The position numbers and the translations under genes are program-made. Positions 6,501-7,022 of a DNA stretch of 7,022 bases are shown piece by piece; position 1 is the first letter of the stretch; each line of letters begins with the position of its first letter. The notes under the pieces are model-generated. The model worked only from the letters and a program-made list of their open reading frames with translations, was not told the origin of the DNA and ran no database searches. Where the stretch lies: positions 1 through 7,022 of the forward strand of contig CAIVEA010000850.1 of the NCBI GenBank assembly GCA_903904765.1. The letters run 5' to 3'. Source of the DNA: an uncultured Chloroflexota bacterium (GTDB taxonomy: Bacteria > Chloroflexota > Anaerolineae > Aggregatilineales > Phototrophicaceae).

Positions 6501-6889
6501 GGCGGCGCATACCGTGCATGCTCGGCTGGCACAGGCGATTGCTGCTGAGTGACCACATGCGGGACGGTATGCCCACCCTTGAAAGCCGCCACCCGCACCG
6601 GCGGCAAATCAGGATTCGGGTCTAAGCCGCCTGTACCGGGCAGCGTGGCATCCGGGTCGTGGGGTTCGGCGGGGATGGTGGGCATATTGCCCGCGTCCGC
6701 CGGATGCGATGGATTCCACACGTCCATCGTTACCGGGCGCACCTGCGGCGGCGTGGGAATATCATCTTCCGAGTAATCCCGGCTCTTGGGCAAATGAAAC
6801 GGCACATCCGAATCTATCGGACTGGTATCCAGCGAGGTCGGTTCTTCTGGCAATTCCGGCAAAGGCGCATTCGGCTGTTCGTCGGGCAT
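3599..6889 (-). CDS. Class A penicillin-binding protein (PBP1A/PonA/MrcA family), bifunctional peptidoglycan glycosyltransferase and DD-transpeptidase
   Basis: This 1096-aa enzyme polymerises lipid II into glycan strands and crosslinks their peptides at the outer membrane face. Residues 1-165 are a cytoplasmic tail, acidic then Pro/Ala-rich, ending in Arg-rich sequence. One membrane helix spans about 174-200. The GT51 domain shows catalytic E263 in EDDSFF, GGSTITQQLVRN (294-305), RKLEE (320-324) and LYLNEIYYG (343-351). The transpeptidase domain has S548-T-M-K551 with nucleophile Ser548, S606-Y-N608 and K753-T-G755. All core motifs are intact, so both activities are expected. After about 830 come a Cys-containing, Pro-rich stretch and an Ig-like domain (about 1000-1095). 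The family is usually about 800-900 aa, and the excess lies in the tail and C-terminus. The start at 6889 has a good ribosome site, and the next in-frame Met (55) would cut into the tail. Confidence 0.97.
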   Translation of the reverse strand: MPDEQPNAPLPELPEEPTSLDTSPIDSDVPFHLPKSRDYSEDDIPTPPQVRPVTMDVWNPSHPADAGNMPTIPAEPHDPDATLPGTGGLDPNPDLPPVRVAAFKGGHTVPHVVTQQQSPVPAEHARYAPPVMPAPPATSTIPAPPPAAPVRAGGQPLPRRAAARRGCLGCSPTCLAIVIGFMAIFCGGSALLALVVTATVGARIESQLQARVDTVDDYEQFQSTFFYDRVGRLLYESFGEGRRTAVPYSDFPQTLIDATVSIEDDSFFTNPGIDVAATFRAFAQFVGLAKGATGGSTITQQLVRNVLFDFQYRAERSIQRKLEEIGLALILNQRKSKQDILGLYLNEIYYGNLAYGAEAAAQTFFGKSVGELTLGEAALLAGLPQAPAELDPLNPDPVVQAAVDSRWRTVLDRMVTLGKITNEERNDALRQGLTFVNPEISLKAPHFTVYAQAQLQGLMAELGYSPEQIARGGLKVYTTLDLDVNDLAQAAARDQVARLAANNVGNAAVVVLKPLTGEIVAMVGSVDYNNDAIDGRVNVTTAVRQPGSTMKAFTYSAAMETGQTPGDVIWDTPTTIGIPGQPGYTPKNYDGRFHGPMNMRTALANSYNIPAVQTLRRYGVDYLLGLMRRFGVESLSTDGSQYGLSLTLGGGEMSLLELTNAYAVFANQGAHVPTTAILCVLKSDDTILYQYENGCPRGNPTDKTVYRGGYGRQALDPRIAFIISDILSDNVARSEAMGSRSPLYTPNIDSSVKTGTTNDYKDNWTVGFTRNLAVGVWVGNSRGEPMINSSGLTGAAPIWNAVFTNIYANPNMMSQDFAINGQLMPDQMDPPSGVSLREMCDVRSLRDPAADCRRISEWMLDSPAAVPDGDGNLIYPAAPAPTAPAQSGPQLIQVSPGVYQVLAFRLAPEIASLIQFSVGVGQQPPPTPIYCQVPVELASAAVGAQSLLFIAPPPVPEDAVAAEQYARSAGLAYLPTIACTPELLQSGGVPSYGPVVTTAVITSPQPGAILSAETPIIGTVQFTPDQGKFYKVDIIGGSFADWTTIGSTHDNTVLNGVLENLFVPGLPAGSYRIRLVIVDNTGGFLQAPYEVPFMVQ

Positions 6890-6894
6890 GAGTA

Positions 6895-6918
6895 CTCCAA
6901 CCGATCAAAAACATCGGT
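6895..6918 (-). promoter_or_regulatory. Ribosome binding site and leader hairpin of the penicillin-binding protein gene
   Basis: On the minus strand, GGAG (plus-strand 6895-6898) lies 5 nt before the ATG whose first base is 6889. Just upstream, ACCGAT (6913-6918) can pair with ATCGGT (6900-6905) across a 7-nt loop. The 6-bp hairpin ends one base from the Shine-Dalgarno, close enough to influence ribosome access. The ribosome site is solid; a regulatory role for the hairpin is speculative. Confidence 0.5.
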
Positions 6919-6949
6919 AACAACAAACGATGGCGATAAGAACATCCTG

Positions 6950-6979
6950 ATTGTATAGCAGGCGACAGTGGCGAGTCTA
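6950..6979 (-). promoter_or_regulatory. Probable sigma70-type promoter of the penicillin-binding protein gene
   Basis: On the minus strand, -35 TAGACT (6974-6979) and -10 TACAAT (6950-6955) are 18 bp apart and match the consensus at four and five of six positions. The overlapping TATACA two bases upstream, preceded by TG, is an alternative extended -10 box. Transcription would start near 6943, giving a leader of roughly 54 nt that contains the hairpin and ribosome site. The gene appears to be transcribed on its own within this window. Confidence 0.5.
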
Positions 6980-7022
6980 CGCCGCCTACCCTATGCCCCC
7001 TCAACGGCTGATCCACCTGCAC

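Noticed and set aside
6762..7022. Minus-strand open frame running off the right edge and overlapping the penicillin-binding protein start
   Set aside because: It crosses the promoter, hairpin and ribosome site of the real gene in another frame, and shows no domain or ribosome site.

Overview
This window most likely comes from a member of the Chloroflexota (Anaerolineae-like), probably a metagenome or little-studied genome. That is an inference. It rests on two secreted proteins with a family-specific N-terminal module (an NSACYGYN motif followed by LPGQAVTF.LLG), SH3b and LysM envelope modules, a class A penicillin-binding protein with a long Pro-rich cytoplasmic tail and an Ig-like C-terminus, and a GGAGAGGGG-type intergenic palindrome. 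The DNA is GC-rich by eye. No phage, plasmid, CRISPR or transposase signal is visible.

Layout. Positions 1-46 are a short leader with a weak ribosome site. Positions 47-1576 (+) encode a 509-aa secreted protein with an N-terminal module, SH3b domain, FecR-like beta domain, FN3/Ig-like domain and C-terminal Cys cluster. Positions 1587-1741 (+) are a self-contained tRNA-Phe(GAA) unit with its own promoter, tRNA and intrinsic terminator. Positions 1818-3515 (+) encode a 565-aa paralogue of the first protein, with an eroded SH3b region, an added LysM domain and no Cys cluster. Positions 3516-3598 are an 83-bp gap between convergent genes, nearly filled by a nested palindrome that probably terminates both transcripts. 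Positions 3599-6889 (-) encode a 1096-aa bifunctional peptidoglycan synthase (PBP1A family). Positions 6890-7022 are its leader, holding a Shine-Dalgarno site, a small hairpin and a plausible sigma70-type promoter. Nothing recognisable lies beyond about 6980 to the edge.

How the genes fit together. The penicillin-binding protein polymerises and crosslinks peptidoglycan at the outer face of the membrane. Both secreted proteins carry modules (SH3b, LysM) that in other families bind cell wall, so the window reads as a small cell-envelope neighbourhood. This link is inferred from domains and proximity only: the PBP is transcribed convergently and shares no operon with the other two. The main point of interest is the tandem pair of multi-domain secreted proteins. 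They are clearly duplicated, have diverged by domain loss and gain, and are now separated by a tRNA gene. Their conserved N-terminal module has no function I can name.
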